Source: an uncultured Lachnospiraceae bacterium (lineage in GTDB: Bacteria > Bacillota > Clostridia > Lachnospirales > Lachnospiraceae). From it: a DNA stretch of 55,438 bases. Where the stretch lies: NCBI GenBank assembly GCA_947594855.1, contig CANQEL010000015.1:1-55438 (forward strand), written 5' to 3'. The notes below the pieces were generated by a model, which worked only from the letters and a program-made list of their open reading frames with translations, ran no database searches and had not been told where the DNA came from. Below, piece by piece: positions 8,621 to 17,720 of this stretch (position 1 is the stretch's first letter; every line of letters starts with the position of its first letter). Made by a program: the position numbers and the translations under genes.

Positions 8621-9565
8621 ATGAATAATACCATGTGGTATGGAAAACCATATTACTCACTTAGCGCATACCTAAAAAATACTTATGGAAGAACTTATAA
8701 AAAGATAGCGGTAGACGCAGGTTTTAACTGTCCTAACAGAGACGGAACCCTTGATACTACAGGCTGTATTTTCTGTAGTGAAGGCGGCAGCGGTGACTTT
8801 GCAGTTTCTTTAAATGATGCACTTGCCATTGCAGACAACACTACTGACAACAAATATATTATATATTTTCAGGCATTTACATGTACATACGCAGATGTAG
8901 GATATTTACACAGTTTATATACAAAAGCACTGAATCACCCGTCTGTAATCGGAATATCCATTGCCACAAGGCCTGACTGCCTTGGTCTGCCCGGAACCAT
9001 ATCCGCTGGTTCCAAAATAATGCCTATGTTATCAGAATTAAATACTAAGTATTCCATACAGGATAAATTTATATGGATAGAACTTGGTCTTCAGACAATT
9101 CACGAAGATACTGCCTCATATATAAAAAGACATTACCCTTTACCGGTATATGATAAAGCGGTATCAGCGCTAAATGATGCAGGCATACCATATATTACAC
9201 ATATTATACTGGGACTTCCGAATGAATCTGTGGAAATGATGCTTAACACTGTAAGATATGTATGCAGATACAAACCTTTCGGAATAAAACTGCAGCTTTT
9301 GCATGTGCTTAAAGGCACACAGCTCGCAGACGATTATTCCGCAGGATATTTTAAAACCCTTGAACTTAACGAATATCTTGAAATAATCATAAAATGCATT
9401 CAGAATATTCCTAAAGATATAGTTATACACCGTGTTACCGGAGACGGTCCTAAGAACCTGCTCATTGCCCCAAAGTGGTCCGGACACAAAAGGCATGTAC
9501 TTAACTCCCTGCACAGGCTTATGAAAGAAAAGAACGCTATACAGGGAGATTATACATTATCTTAG
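8621..9565 (+). CDS. TIGR01212 (YhcC) family radical SAM protein
   Basis: The 314-residue protein has the spaced cluster motif of the YhcC family, Cys37 then CIFC (Cys49, Cys52), with the typical VDAGFNCPNRDG segment before it. Members are cytoplasmic Fe-S enzymes of unclear substrate. GCGGAGG precedes the start by seven bases, and it follows the repair pair by 12 bases, so it may share their SOS promoter. Its last four bases overlap the end of the convergent ABC transporter gene. Confidence 0.88.
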   Translation: MNNTMWYGKPYYSLSAYLKNTYGRTYKKIAVDAGFNCPNRDGTLDTTGCIFCSEGGSGDFAVSLNDALAIADNTTDNKYIIYFQAFTCTYADVGYLHSLYTKALNHPSVIGISIATRPDCLGLPGTISAGSKIMPMLSELNTKYSIQDKFIWIELGLQTIHEDTASYIKRHYPLPVYDKAVSALNDAGIPYITHIILGLPNESVEMMLNTVRYVCRYKPFGIKLQLLHVLKGTQLADDYSAGYFKTLELNEYLEIIIKCIQNIPKDIVIHRVTGDGPKNLLIAPKWSGHKRHVLNSLHRLMKEKNAIQGDYTLS

Positions 9566-11373
9566 GAAAACACTGAATTAATGGCCTCGTCTTCATACTG
9601 ATGTGTATATAATGAATTGTAGTAGCCCTTCTTTGCCAGAAGCTCATCATGTTTTCCCTGTTCAACTATCTTTCCGTCTCTTACAACCAGAATCAAATCT
9701 GCATTTTGTATTGTTGACAGGCGGTGCGCTATAACTATTGATGTTCTTCCTTTTATTATCGTATCTATAGCCGACTGTATCCTCTGTTCAGTAATCGTAT
9801 CAACAGAAGCGGTAGCCTCATCAAGTATTATAATCTTCGGCTTTGCGATAATAGCTCTTGCAAATGATATAAGCTGTTTCTCACCTGTGGATAAAAGCTC
9901 TCCGCCTTCACCAACATCACTGTCAAGTCCTTTTTCCAGTTTGGCAATTACTTCATCTGCCGATACAAGTTTTAATGCCTCACATATATCTTCGTCAGTA
10001 GCATAAGGATTGCCATAAAGCAGATTTTCCCTTATGGTCCCTGAAAAAAGATGCGGAGACTGCAGTACATATCCTATTGCACTGTGGAGCCACAACTGTG
10101 AACGTTCCCTTGCATCCCTTCCGTCAATAAGTATCTGTCCCAAAGTAGGCTCAAAGAACCTGCATATCAGATTCACAAGAGTGGATTTACCCGCTCCCGT
10201 CTCACCGACTATAGCTATGTTCATTCCAAAAGGAATCTTAAGGTTAAAGTTGGTAAGCACATATTCATCTCCGTCAGGATACATAAAACTTACATCAACA
10301 AACTCAATATCACCTTTTATTTCCTCCCAGTTATCCTTCTTAGGGTTAAAGTTATCTCCATATTTTTCTATGACTTCAGGGCTATCAGTGACGTCTGATT
10401 CCGTTTCCATAAGACGTGAAAAACGCTCAATATTTACCTGGGTTGTAATCAAATCCGAAATGCAGTCAACAAGCCATCTGACAGGTTCCATCATTCCCTG
10501 CGCATATGACATAAACATTGAAAATGTTCCAACCTCGCTTTCAGCAATATAACCGCCTCTCCACAGGACAATAGCAAGCGCGCACGAGGACGCAAAATGC
10601 ATTGTGGATGCAAATAATCCCCTAAGATGTGCGCCATGTACGGATTTCGTAAGCATATTATCAGTATCCTTTATGAAATGCCTGCTCATCTTATCTTCAA
10701 TAACAAGTGTCTTTATCGTTTTTGCCCCTGTAATTCCCTCATTAAAATTGCCTGTAATAGTTGAATTAATATCACGTATCTGCCTGTTTACCCTTATAAG
10801 CCTTTTCTGGAACAATGCAAACAAAAGTATAAGAAACGGAACAATAAGCACCACAAGAACAGTAAGCTTAGGATTTACTGCAAACATTACTATAATTGAA
10901 CCGGCAAGATAAGACAGATGCCATACTCCGTCCATCATTCTCCACGAAACAAGCGTTCCGATTCTTGCAGTATCGCTCATAACCCTTGAGTGTATGTATC
11001 CGACACTGTTTTGATTGTAGTAAGAAAACGATAGTGTCTGCAAATGTGAGAACGCCGCATTTCTCAAATCACGGTTAATGCTTACTTCAATCTTCATTGC
11101 ATGAAAACACGAAATATAATTTACTATTCCGGCAAACACAACCGTAACAACGTATATTCCGATAAAAAACGGAAGCGTATCAAGCGTCATGTCTCCAACA
11201 AAGTGATTAAGGGCATATCTTTGATATATTGGAAACAAAATATCAGTAAGACTTCCTCCAAGTCCGCATATTATCATTGCAGTTATTATAATACGGTACT
11301 TTTTCATATATGGAAGGATTTTTCCTATACCAAAGAACGGAAGCGTGTGTTTATCGTTTTTATCCATAATCAT
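9562..11373 (-). CDS. Heterodimeric ABC exporter, second subunit
   Basis: The 603-residue half-transporter has six membrane segments (about residues 15-320) followed by an ATPase domain. Walker A is GETGAGKST and the Walker B end is IILDEATASVD with the catalytic Glu present, but the signature reads LSTGEKQ instead of LSGGQ. That pairs with the partner's weakened Walker B to give one degenerate and one full ATP site, the rule for heterodimeric exporters. Its ATG overlaps the upstream stop as ATGA, so translation is coupled. The likely role is export of drugs, lipids or peptides; the substrate cannot be read from sequence. Confidence 0.9.
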   Translation of the reverse strand: MIMDKNDKHTLPFFGIGKILPYMKKYRIIITAMIICGLGGSLTDILFPIYQRYALNHFVGDMTLDTLPFFIGIYVVTVVFAGIVNYISCFHAMKIEVSINRDLRNAAFSHLQTLSFSYYNQNSVGYIHSRVMSDTARIGTLVSWRMMDGVWHLSYLAGSIIVMFAVNPKLTVLVVLIVPFLILLFALFQKRLIRVNRQIRDINSTITGNFNEGITGAKTIKTLVIEDKMSRHFIKDTDNMLTKSVHGAHLRGLFASTMHFASSCALAIVLWRGGYIAESEVGTFSMFMSYAQGMMEPVRWLVDCISDLITTQVNIERFSRLMETESDVTDSPEVIEKYGDNFNPKKDNWEEIKGDIEFVDVSFMYPDGDEYVLTNFNLKIPFGMNIAIVGETGAGKSTLVNLICRFFEPTLGQILIDGRDARERSQLWLHSAIGYVLQSPHLFSGTIRENLLYGNPYATDEDICEALKLVSADEVIAKLEKGLDSDVGEGGELLSTGEKQLISFARAIIAKPKIIILDEATASVDTITEQRIQSAIDTIIKGRTSIVIAHRLSTIQNADLILVVRDGKIVEQGKHDELLAKKGYYNSLYTHQYEDEAINSVFS

Positions 11374-13196
11374 ACCACCCCTTCCCGTATGGTATTATCA
11401 GAATTATTGCCGGACTGGATTTCATATATCTTCTGATATATGCCTCCTGCCTTCTTTAATTCCTCATGTGTTCCCTGCTCTGCTATTCTGCCTTTGTCCA
11501 AAACAATAATTTTATCAGCTTTGCTAATCGTTGTTATACGGTGTGATATAAGTATTACGCTTGAATTCCTAAAATGCTTTTCAAGCGCAGTACGTATTTT
11601 CTCATCTGTCTCCGTATCTACTGCCGACAGGGAATCATCAAAAATCATAATAGGCGTATTCTGTGTTAATATCCTTGCAATCGCAGTTCTCTGTTTCTGG
11701 CCTCCGGAAAGCGTAACCCCTCTCTCGCCTACAAATGTTTCATATCCTTTTCCAAAATCAGCTATTGTATCTTCCATACACGCAGTCCTTGCTGCTTCCC
11801 TTATCTCACTTAAGGTAATGTCAGTACGTGTAATTCCGATATTCTCGGCAATCGTTCTTGAAAAAAGATACGGTTCCTGAAGTACCATACCTATATTGCT
11901 CCTCAGATAATCAGACTGAATATCTGCTATGTCCACTCCGCCTATGGTAATCTTACCGCAGCCCTCTTTAAGGTCATATAATTTATCAAGAAGAAGCATA
12001 AGCGTAGATTTACCGCTTCCTGTACCGCCAAGAATTCCCAGTGTAGTGCCGCCTTTCATAGAAAACGAAATATCATGTAGAACCTGCGGACAGTTCTCAT
12101 ATGCAAAGTTTACGTTATCAAATACAATATCTCCGTTCATTGGAGGTTTTACTGCATCAGGTTTATCCGACTCAACTTCAGAATCCATTATATATCTTAT
12201 ACGCGATACCGACACGCCCGCTTTACTCATTTCTGATATCATACGTCCAAGTTGTCTGATAGGCCATACAAGCATAGCATTATAAGAAATAAAGGCGATA
12301 TATTCTCCTGTACTCATGCGGCCCCTGATACAGAAAAACGCGCCAAATATAACTACCAGCATGACCTGTATTCCTGATAATATATCGGATGTACTCCAGA
12401 ATCTGCTCATTATCTTTCCAAGACTTACCCACAGACCTGTGTATTCTTCGTTATGTTTTTCAAATCTGTCCTTTTCGTATCTCTCTCTTCCAAAACTGCG
12501 CACTACACGCACTCCGGTAAGATTTTCCTGCGCCATCGCCGACAATACGCCTTCACTTTCATCGCATTTAATAAACCCTTTTCCAATCCGCTTATGAAAC
12601 ATAAATGAATATGTAATAATTACCGGCATTGGCGCAAATGCTATTACCGTAAGAAGAATATCCATAGGCAGCATAAACGATACCGCCATGACAAGCAGTA
12701 TTATTATTCTTATTACTGAAGTAAGCTGCTCCGAAACAAAGTTTTTAACTGTATCAATATCGGAAGTACATCTTTGTATAATATCACCGGTACGGTTATT
12801 CATATGCCATGAAAATGGAAGATGTTCAATATGCTTAAACAGTGAATCCCTCATATTTTTAACAAGCGTTTCCGACGCTTTGGTATTACTTACACGAAAA
12901 ATGTACTCAAATGCAACTTTAATTACCGCCACTATGATAACCGCCAGCGCCATTATCCACAGGTTTCTGTGCAGATATTCAAACCCGCCAAAATAATTTA
13001 CTATTTTCATAACACTGGCCGAGTACTCTGACGAGCTCTCCCCAATAACATTATCTACTGCCATACGGATAATCTGTGGGTTAATCATATCTGCCAGCGC
13101 CATTATCCCTGCAGAAAATATACTAAGCAGAAACATAGCCCTGCAGCCATGCAGAAATTCCCATATTATGTTTCTTTTTTTCGCTTTATTTTCCAT
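11370..13196 (-). CDS. Heterodimeric ABC exporter, first subunit
   Basis: The 608-residue half-transporter has a six-helix membrane domain, Walker A GGTGSGKST (about residues 390-398), a perfect LSGGQKQR signature, and Walker B ending MIFDDSLSAVD. Here the catalytic Glu is replaced by Asp, marking the degenerate site of a heterodimer. The start has GAGG ten bases upstream. Its transcript probably begins near 13440 and carries a long hairpin leader (see the palindrome at 13245-13429). First gene of a two-gene operon. Confidence 0.9.
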   Translation of the reverse strand: MENKAKKRNIIWEFLHGCRAMFLLSIFSAGIMALADMINPQIIRMAVDNVIGESSSEYSASVMKIVNYFGGFEYLHRNLWIMALAVIIVAVIKVAFEYIFRVSNTKASETLVKNMRDSLFKHIEHLPFSWHMNNRTGDIIQRCTSDIDTVKNFVSEQLTSVIRIIILLVMAVSFMLPMDILLTVIAFAPMPVIITYSFMFHKRIGKGFIKCDESEGVLSAMAQENLTGVRVVRSFGRERYEKDRFEKHNEEYTGLWVSLGKIMSRFWSTSDILSGIQVMLVVIFGAFFCIRGRMSTGEYIAFISYNAMLVWPIRQLGRMISEMSKAGVSVSRIRYIMDSEVESDKPDAVKPPMNGDIVFDNVNFAYENCPQVLHDISFSMKGGTTLGILGGTGSGKSTLMLLLDKLYDLKEGCGKITIGGVDIADIQSDYLRSNIGMVLQEPYLFSRTIAENIGITRTDITLSEIREAARTACMEDTIADFGKGYETFVGERGVTLSGGQKQRTAIARILTQNTPIMIFDDSLSAVDTETDEKIRTALEKHFRNSSVILISHRITTISKADKIIVLDKGRIAEQGTHEELKKAGGIYQKIYEIQSGNNSDNTIREGVV

Positions 13197-13244
13197 AATT
13201 TAAACCTCAAAACGCACTAGCTATTCTTTTATCAGGATATATCA

Positions 13245-13429
13245 ATACTGTGATACTGACTGTACCGCAAACACGTCTCTTTTTCTTGTTTTTCTGCGCC
13301 GCTTATTGACATATGTATCCACAAACTCGCCTGCATTGCATGCTCAGACATGTGGATACATATGTCGCTATGCTCAAAAAACTGCGAAAATCCGCCTAAC
13401 GTTTGCTTGTACAGGCAGTATCACAGTAT
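13245..13429. repeat. Long imperfect palindrome A (185 bp)
   Basis: The outer arms ATACTGTGATACTG (13245-13258) and its exact complement (13416-13429) match perfectly. Weaker pairing (CTGTAC/GTACAG, GCAAAC/GTTTGC) continues inward. A second perfect 16-bp arm, GACATATGTATCCACA (13308-13323) with 13351-13366, closes the tip. On the minus strand it would fold at the very start of the ABC exporter mRNA. It shares an ACACGT-plus-pyrimidine segment after the outer stem with the palindromes at 13531 and 52818. Confidence 0.85.
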
Positions 13430-13445
13430 CTATATAACCCTGCTA

Positions 13446-13474
13446 ATAATATACTGTTTATAATAATATTGCAA
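13446..13474 (-). promoter_or_regulatory. Promoter of the ABC exporter operon, with an upstream duplicate
   Basis: On the minus strand TTGCAA and TATTAT are 17 bases apart, which would start the transcript about 10 bases before palindrome A. Almost the same sequence (TTGCAA plus ATTATAAACAGTA) recurs at 13498-13521, with a poorer -10. Confidence 0.55.
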
Positions 13475-13497
13475 CTTAAAAATCTCCGGACAATATC

Positions 13498-13521
13498 TAC
13501 TGTTTATAATAATTATTGCAA
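13498..13521. repeat. Direct repeat of the exporter promoter region
   Basis: TACTGTTTATAATAAT followed by ATTGCAAC occurs at 13452-13474 and again here with one extra base, 46 bases apart. The rest of 13430-13530 holds nothing else recognisable. Confidence 0.75.
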
Positions 13522-13530
13522 CAGGCTGCA

Positions 13531-13680
13531 AGATGTGAGGGGCGTTAGCTGTCTGGCAATACCGTGTGACGCCGCCGGTACTTAGTTTGCGGTCTCTTTA
13601 TCCGCAAACTTATGTATCCGCTGCGTGCGGAGCCGAGTGAGAACGTGTATTGAAAGACAGCTAACGCCCCCTCACATTCT
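13531..13680. repeat. Long imperfect palindrome B (150 bp)
   Basis: Arms TGTGAGG/GGCGTTAGCTGTCT at 13534-13554 pair with 13655-13678 with a one-base bulge. An internal hairpin AGTTTGCGG/CCGCAAACT lies at 13584-13610. Read on the minus strand it shows ACACGTTCTCACTCG and GGCGGCGTCACACGG, both close to segments of palindrome C. It is the next element after the etfA terminator. The 13403-13585 reading frame across it has no ribosome binding site. Confidence 0.85.
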
Positions 13681-13703
13681 TCACCCTATTATAATAATAA
13701 TCA

Positions 13704-13744
13704 TAAAAAATACCTCTCCTGTCTGCTAAACAAAAGAGGTATTT
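13704..13744 (-). terminator. Rho-independent terminator of the butyrate operon
   Basis: On the minus strand AAATACCTCT pairs with AGAGGTATTT around a 17-base loop, followed by six T. It lies 37 bases after the etfA stop. Confidence 0.85.
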
Positions 13745-13780
13745 AATAAATACTAGTCAGTCTAATATCAAACCATATAT

Positions 13781-14818
13781 TTACGCAAGTTCAGCTTTAA
13801 GCGCCTGTGTAAGAGCAGGTACAATCTTGTTAAGGTCACCTACGATACCATAATCAGCCACATCAAAGATTGGTGCATCTTCATCCTTATTAATTGCTAT
13901 TACGATATCTGACTCTTCCATACCGGCAACGTGCTGGATTGCTCCTGATATACCGATTGCAAAATACAGGTTAGGACGTACTGTCTTACCTGTCTGACCT
14001 ACCTGAAGGTCAACCGGAAGCCAGCCATTCTCAACTACAGCACGTGAGCAGCTTACTGTTCCGCCAAGAACTTCTGCCAGGTCTTTTAACATCTGGAAAT
14101 TCTCGGCAGAGCCAACTCCACGGCCGCCGGATACAAGAATCTTTGCATCCATTATGTTCTCTGTTGTTTTAGCCTGTTTAATAATATTAATAATTTCAAC
14201 GTACTTATTATTCTTCTCAAATCCCGGATTATACTCTATTATCTCAGCCTTAGCCCCTTTAACAGGTTCAAGCTTCTGCATAACACCAGGGCGTACAGTT
14301 GCCATCTGCGGTCTGTTGTCCGGACATGCAATAGTTGCAATCGTATTGCCTCCAAAAGCAGGTCTTGTCATAAGGAGCTGATTATGCTTCTGCTCCTGAT
14401 TAGGCATAGGATTGATTGGGAAATCTCCTATCTCAAGCACTGTACAATCTGCTGTAAGTCCTGTCTTAACCCTTGCTGATACCGTAGGGCCGAGGTCCCT
14501 TCCTATTGCAGTAGCACCAACAAGCATGATGTCAGGCTTATATTCATTAATAACTGATGCAAGAGCATGCGCATATGGCTCTGTTCTGTATGTTTCAAGT
14601 TCAGGATCGTCAACAACGATAACTTTATCTGCTCCATGCTCAGCCAGACTGTCGCAAAGATTCTTTACATTGTATCCAAGAAGTACCGCAGTAACATCAG
14701 TGTCAAGATCTTTTGCCAGCTCTTTAGCTTTTCCTATTAATTCAAAAGCAATGCTGCTTAATTCATTATCTACCTGCTGAGCGTAGATGTATACACCTTT
14801 ATATTGTTCTAAACCCAT
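13781..14818 (-). CDS. etfA: Electron transfer flavoprotein alpha subunit
   Basis: The 345-residue EtfA has the C-terminal FAD-binding region with SGGRGVGSAENF and the GISGAIQH segment. With EtfB it forms the electron-transferring partner of butyryl-CoA dehydrogenase, where in clostridia NADH oxidation is split between crotonyl-CoA and ferredoxin. No N-terminal ferredoxin domain is present. The ATG at 14818 is taken because the family starts near MxLEQYKG; two GTG codons four residues upstream (14825-14830) are alternatives. Last gene of the operon. Confidence 0.94.
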   Translation of the reverse strand: MGLEQYKGVYIYAQQVDNELSSIAFELIGKAKELAKDLDTDVTAVLLGYNVKNLCDSLAEHGADKVIVVDDPELETYRTEPYAHALASVINEYKPDIMLVGATAIGRDLGPTVSARVKTGLTADCTVLEIGDFPINPMPNQEQKHNQLLMTRPAFGGNTIATIACPDNRPQMATVRPGVMQKLEPVKGAKAEIIEYNPGFEKNNKYVEIINIIKQAKTTENIMDAKILVSGGRGVGSAENFQMLKDLAEVLGGTVSCSRAVVENGWLPVDLQVGQTGKTVRPNLYFAIGISGAIQHVAGMEESDIVIAINKDEDAPIFDVADYGIVGDLNKIVPALTQALKAELA

Positions 14819-14843
14819 TTTTTTCACCACTTTCCTTCATCAT

Positions 14844-15626
14844 TTAAATAACATGTTTCTCTTTAAGTTTACTCATGATATATTCTACTGATTCAGAAGC
14901 ATCAAGAGTAACTTTTTCACCGGCACCTTTACGGACTTTGTCAGATGCTTTGGCAATCTTTGTAGGAGAACCTTTAAGACCAAGATTGGAATCATCAACA
15001 TCCTTAAGGTCATTTCTTCCCCATACTGTTACTTCACTGTCATATGCGTCAAATATTCCGCCCGGTGTCATATAACGAGGAACATTTAATTCTGAAAGTG
15101 CTGTTATAAGACAAGGCATCTTAGCCTTAATTTCATGATATCTGTCCTCATACTGTCTCTTTACGATTACAGAATCGCCTTCTATCCTGATATCTTCAGC
15201 ATAAGAAATAACCGGCACATTAAGATGCTCAGCAATCTGAGGTCCAACCTGTGCGGTATCACCGTCGATTGCCTGACGTCCTGTTATAATCAGGTCATAA
15301 TCAATATTTCTTATAGCTCCGGCTATTGTTGTGGATGTAGCCCATGTATCAGCTCCACCAAGTACTCTGTCTGTTACAAGTATTGCTTTATCCGCACCCA
15401 TTGCCAAAGCTTCACGAAGAACATCATCAGCCTTTGGAAGTCCCATGGTAATAACTGTAACTTCAGCGCCATGCTCTTCTTTTATTCTAAGCGCAGCCTC
15501 AAGTCCGGCCTTATCATCCGGATTCATTATAGCAAGCATTGCTGCTCTGTCCAGTGTTCCATCAGGATTAAACTTAACTCCGCCCTTGGTATCTGGAACC
15601 TGTTTAATACATACAACGATTTTCAC
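14844..15626 (-). CDS. etfB: Electron transfer flavoprotein beta subunit
   Basis: The 260-residue product begins MKIVVCIKQVPDT, the standard EtfB N terminus, and contains TGRQAIDGDTAQVGP, the nucleotide-binding signature. The GTG at 15626 has AAGGAG eight bases upstream, while the earlier GTG (15635) overlaps that sequence, so the later start is chosen. It forms the flavoprotein dimer with EtfA, encoded 25 bases downstream, and couples to Bcd, encoded just upstream. Confidence 0.94.
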   Translation of the reverse strand: MKIVVCIKQVPDTKGGVKFNPDGTLDRAAMLAIMNPDDKAGLEAALRIKEEHGAEVTVITMGLPKADDVLREALAMGADKAILVTDRVLGGADTWATSTTIAGAIRNIDYDLIITGRQAIDGDTAQVGPQIAEHLNVPVISYAEDIRIEGDSVIVKRQYEDRYHEIKAKMPCLITALSELNVPRYMTPGGIFDAYDSEVTVWGRNDLKDVDDSNLGLKGSPTKIAKASDKVRKGAGEKVTLDASESVEYIMSKLKEKHVI

Positions 15627-15656
15627 GGTATTCACTCCTTATAATTTTAATATTCA

Positions 15657-16811
15657 CTATTTAAGCAATGCACCGGAGATTACCATACGCTGAACTTCTG
15701 ATGTTCCTTCATATATCTCGGTAATCTTGGCATCACGCATCATACGCTCTACATCATACTCTCTGATATATCCATATCCTCCGAACAGCTGTACAACTTC
15801 AGTTGTAACTGCCATTGCAGTCTCTGCTGCAAAAAGCTTAGCCTTTGCTGCTTCTACTGAATATACCTTCTGAGTAGCCTTAGCTATAGCTGCTTTGTAT
15901 ACAAGAAACTTCGCTGCTTCTACCCTGGTAGCCATATCTGCTAACTTAAACTGCGTATTCTGCTGCTGTGCAATAGAACGTCCAAACTGCTTTCTTTCCT
16001 TGGTATATTCTATAGCACGTTCAAGCGCACCCTCAGCTATACCAAGAGCCTGTGCGGCAATACCGATACGGCCGCCGTCAAGTGTATGCATTGCAATAGG
16101 GAATCCCCTGCCTTCAGGTCCGAGCAGATTTTCCTTAGGAATCCTGCAGTCTTCAAATATAAGCTCATATGTAGATGAACCACGGATACCCATCTTCTTT
16201 TCCTTAGTTCCGAATGAGAATCCCGGAGCTCCTTTATCTACTATAAATGCAGAGAAATTCTTCTTTTTACGTCCACGTTTGTCCTCTGCTATACTTGTAA
16301 TAGCGATAACTATATATACATCAGCTTCCTTACCATTGGTAATAAAGCACTTTGAACCGTTAAGCACCCACTCGTCACCGTCAAGTACCGCTTTGGTCTG
16401 GGCACCCTGCGCGTCTGTTCCTGCACCCGGTTCCGTAAGTGCAAATGCGCCAAGCTTTGCTCCTGTAGCAAGATCCTTTACATACTTCTGTTTCTGTTCC
16501 TCTGTACCATATGTCATTATAGGATCAATACAAAGCGATGTATGCGCAGATACGATAACGCCTGTTGTACCGCACACCTTTGAAAGTTCCTCAACACACA
16601 TAACATATGTAAGAGGGTCGCATCCCTGTCCGCCATATTCCTTTGGTACAGGAATTCCAAGGAAACCTGCTTTAGCCATTTTTTCTACTGTTCCTCTTGG
16701 AAATACCTCTGTCTCATCAACTTCCTGGGCAAGAGGTTTTACTTCAGTCTCAGCGAATTCTTTAAATAAAGTTCTCGCCATTTCATGTTTTTTATCTAAC
16801 GAAAAATCCAT
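15657..16811 (-). CDS. bcd: Butyryl-CoA dehydrogenase (short-chain acyl-CoA dehydrogenase)
   Basis: The 384-residue acyl-CoA dehydrogenase shows the FAD-binding FALTEPGAGTDAQG segment and the C-terminal IYEGTSEVQR motif whose Glu (about residue 368) is the catalytic base in short-chain members. It reduces crotonyl-CoA to butyryl-CoA in the cytoplasm, taking electrons from EtfAB. GGAGG lies upstream of the ATG. It sits between hbd and etfB. Confidence 0.94.
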   Translation of the reverse strand: MDFSLDKKHEMARTLFKEFAETEVKPLAQEVDETEVFPRGTVEKMAKAGFLGIPVPKEYGGQGCDPLTYVMCVEELSKVCGTTGVIVSAHTSLCIDPIMTYGTEEQKQKYVKDLATGAKLGAFALTEPGAGTDAQGAQTKAVLDGDEWVLNGSKCFITNGKEADVYIVIAITSIAEDKRGRKKKNFSAFIVDKGAPGFSFGTKEKKMGIRGSSTYELIFEDCRIPKENLLGPEGRGFPIAMHTLDGGRIGIAAQALGIAEGALERAIEYTKERKQFGRSIAQQQNTQFKLADMATRVEAAKFLVYKAAIAKATQKVYSVEAAKAKLFAAETAMAVTTEVVQLFGGYGYIREYDVERMMRDAKITEIYEGTSEVQRMVISGALLK

Positions 16812-16850
16812 GATTTATATTCCTCCATTTATTTTTTATACATTATAGGC

Positions 16851-17693
16851 TTATTTGCTGTAATCGTAGAAACCGATTCCTGTCTTTCTTCCAAGCTTTC
16901 CTGCACGGACCATCTTTCTGAGAAGCGGATGCGGCCTATACTTAGGATCACCTGTTTCAGCCTGAAGAACTTCCATAATTGCAAGACAGATATCAAGTCC
17001 TACAAGGTCTCCAAGTGCAAGAGGTCCCATCGGATGATTAGCTCCAAGCTGCATTGCAGTATCAATTCCTTCTACTGAAGCTACTCCGTCAGCATAGATT
17101 CCTACAGCCTCGTTAATCATAGGAATAAGAATCCTGTTTACGACAAATCCTGCTGCCTCATTTACTTTAACAGGTGTCTTTCCGATTTCTTCAGCAATCT
17201 TTGTAACTTTCTCAACTATATCATCAGGCGTATTCTCACCTGCAATAACTTCAATAAGCTTCATAACAGGAGCCGGATTAAAGAAATGCATTCCTATAAC
17301 AGGTTTGCTTATTCCTGCACCAATCTCTGTAATTGAAAGCGATGACGTATTAGTTGCAAATATAACGTCAGGTTTGGTACAAATTGACTCAAGCTCCTTA
17401 AATGTCTGCTTCTTAACATCCATTACCTCAAGCGCAGCCTCTACTATAAGGTCAGCATCTGTACAGATATCCTTTACGCCTGTTGTAATCTTTGCAAGAA
17501 TTGCATCTGCATCTTCCTGAGCCATCTTGCCTTTAGCCACGCGCTTTTCAAAACCTTTAGCAATTTTATTCTTTCCGTTAGCTGCAAATTCTTCATTAAT
17601 GTCGCACAGATATACTTCATATCCTTCTGTCTGTGCAAATGCCTGTGCAATACCGGAACCCATTGTTCCTGCACCGATAACTCCAACTTTCAT
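16851..17693 (-). CDS. hbd: 3-hydroxybutyryl-CoA dehydrogenase
   Basis: The 280-residue enzyme opens with the NAD(P)-binding [13 protein letters not shown] and has the catalytic [14 protein letters not shown] segment around residue 138. It reduces acetoacetyl-CoA to 3-hydroxybutyryl-CoA. AAGGAGG is at the normal distance. It lies 39 bases before bcd and 27 bases after crt. Confidence 0.95.
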   Translation of the reverse strand: MKVGVIGAGTMGSGIAQAFAQTEGYEVYLCDINEEFAANGKNKIAKGFEKRVAKGKMAQEDADAILAKITTGVKDICTDADLIVEAALEVMDVKKQTFKELESICTKPDVIFATNTSSLSITEIGAGISKPVIGMHFFNPAPVMKLIEVIAGENTPDDIVEKVTKIAEEIGKTPVKVNEAAGFVVNRILIPMINEAVGIYADGVASVEGIDTAMQLGANHPMGPLALGDLVGLDICLAIMEVLQAETGDPKYRPHPLLRKMVRAGKLGRKTGIGFYDYSK

Positions 17694-17720
17694 TTTGTAT
17701 CCTCCTTAAATTAATAACTT

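Noticed and set aside
13403-13585. 60-codon plus-strand open frame across the palindromes
   Set aside because: No ribosome binding site, low-complexity start and overlap with palindrome B; it is a by-product of the repeat.
13245-13680. Insertion sequence between the exporter and butyrate operons
   Set aside because: No transposase frame and no target-site duplication seen; only the palindromes and repeats are present.
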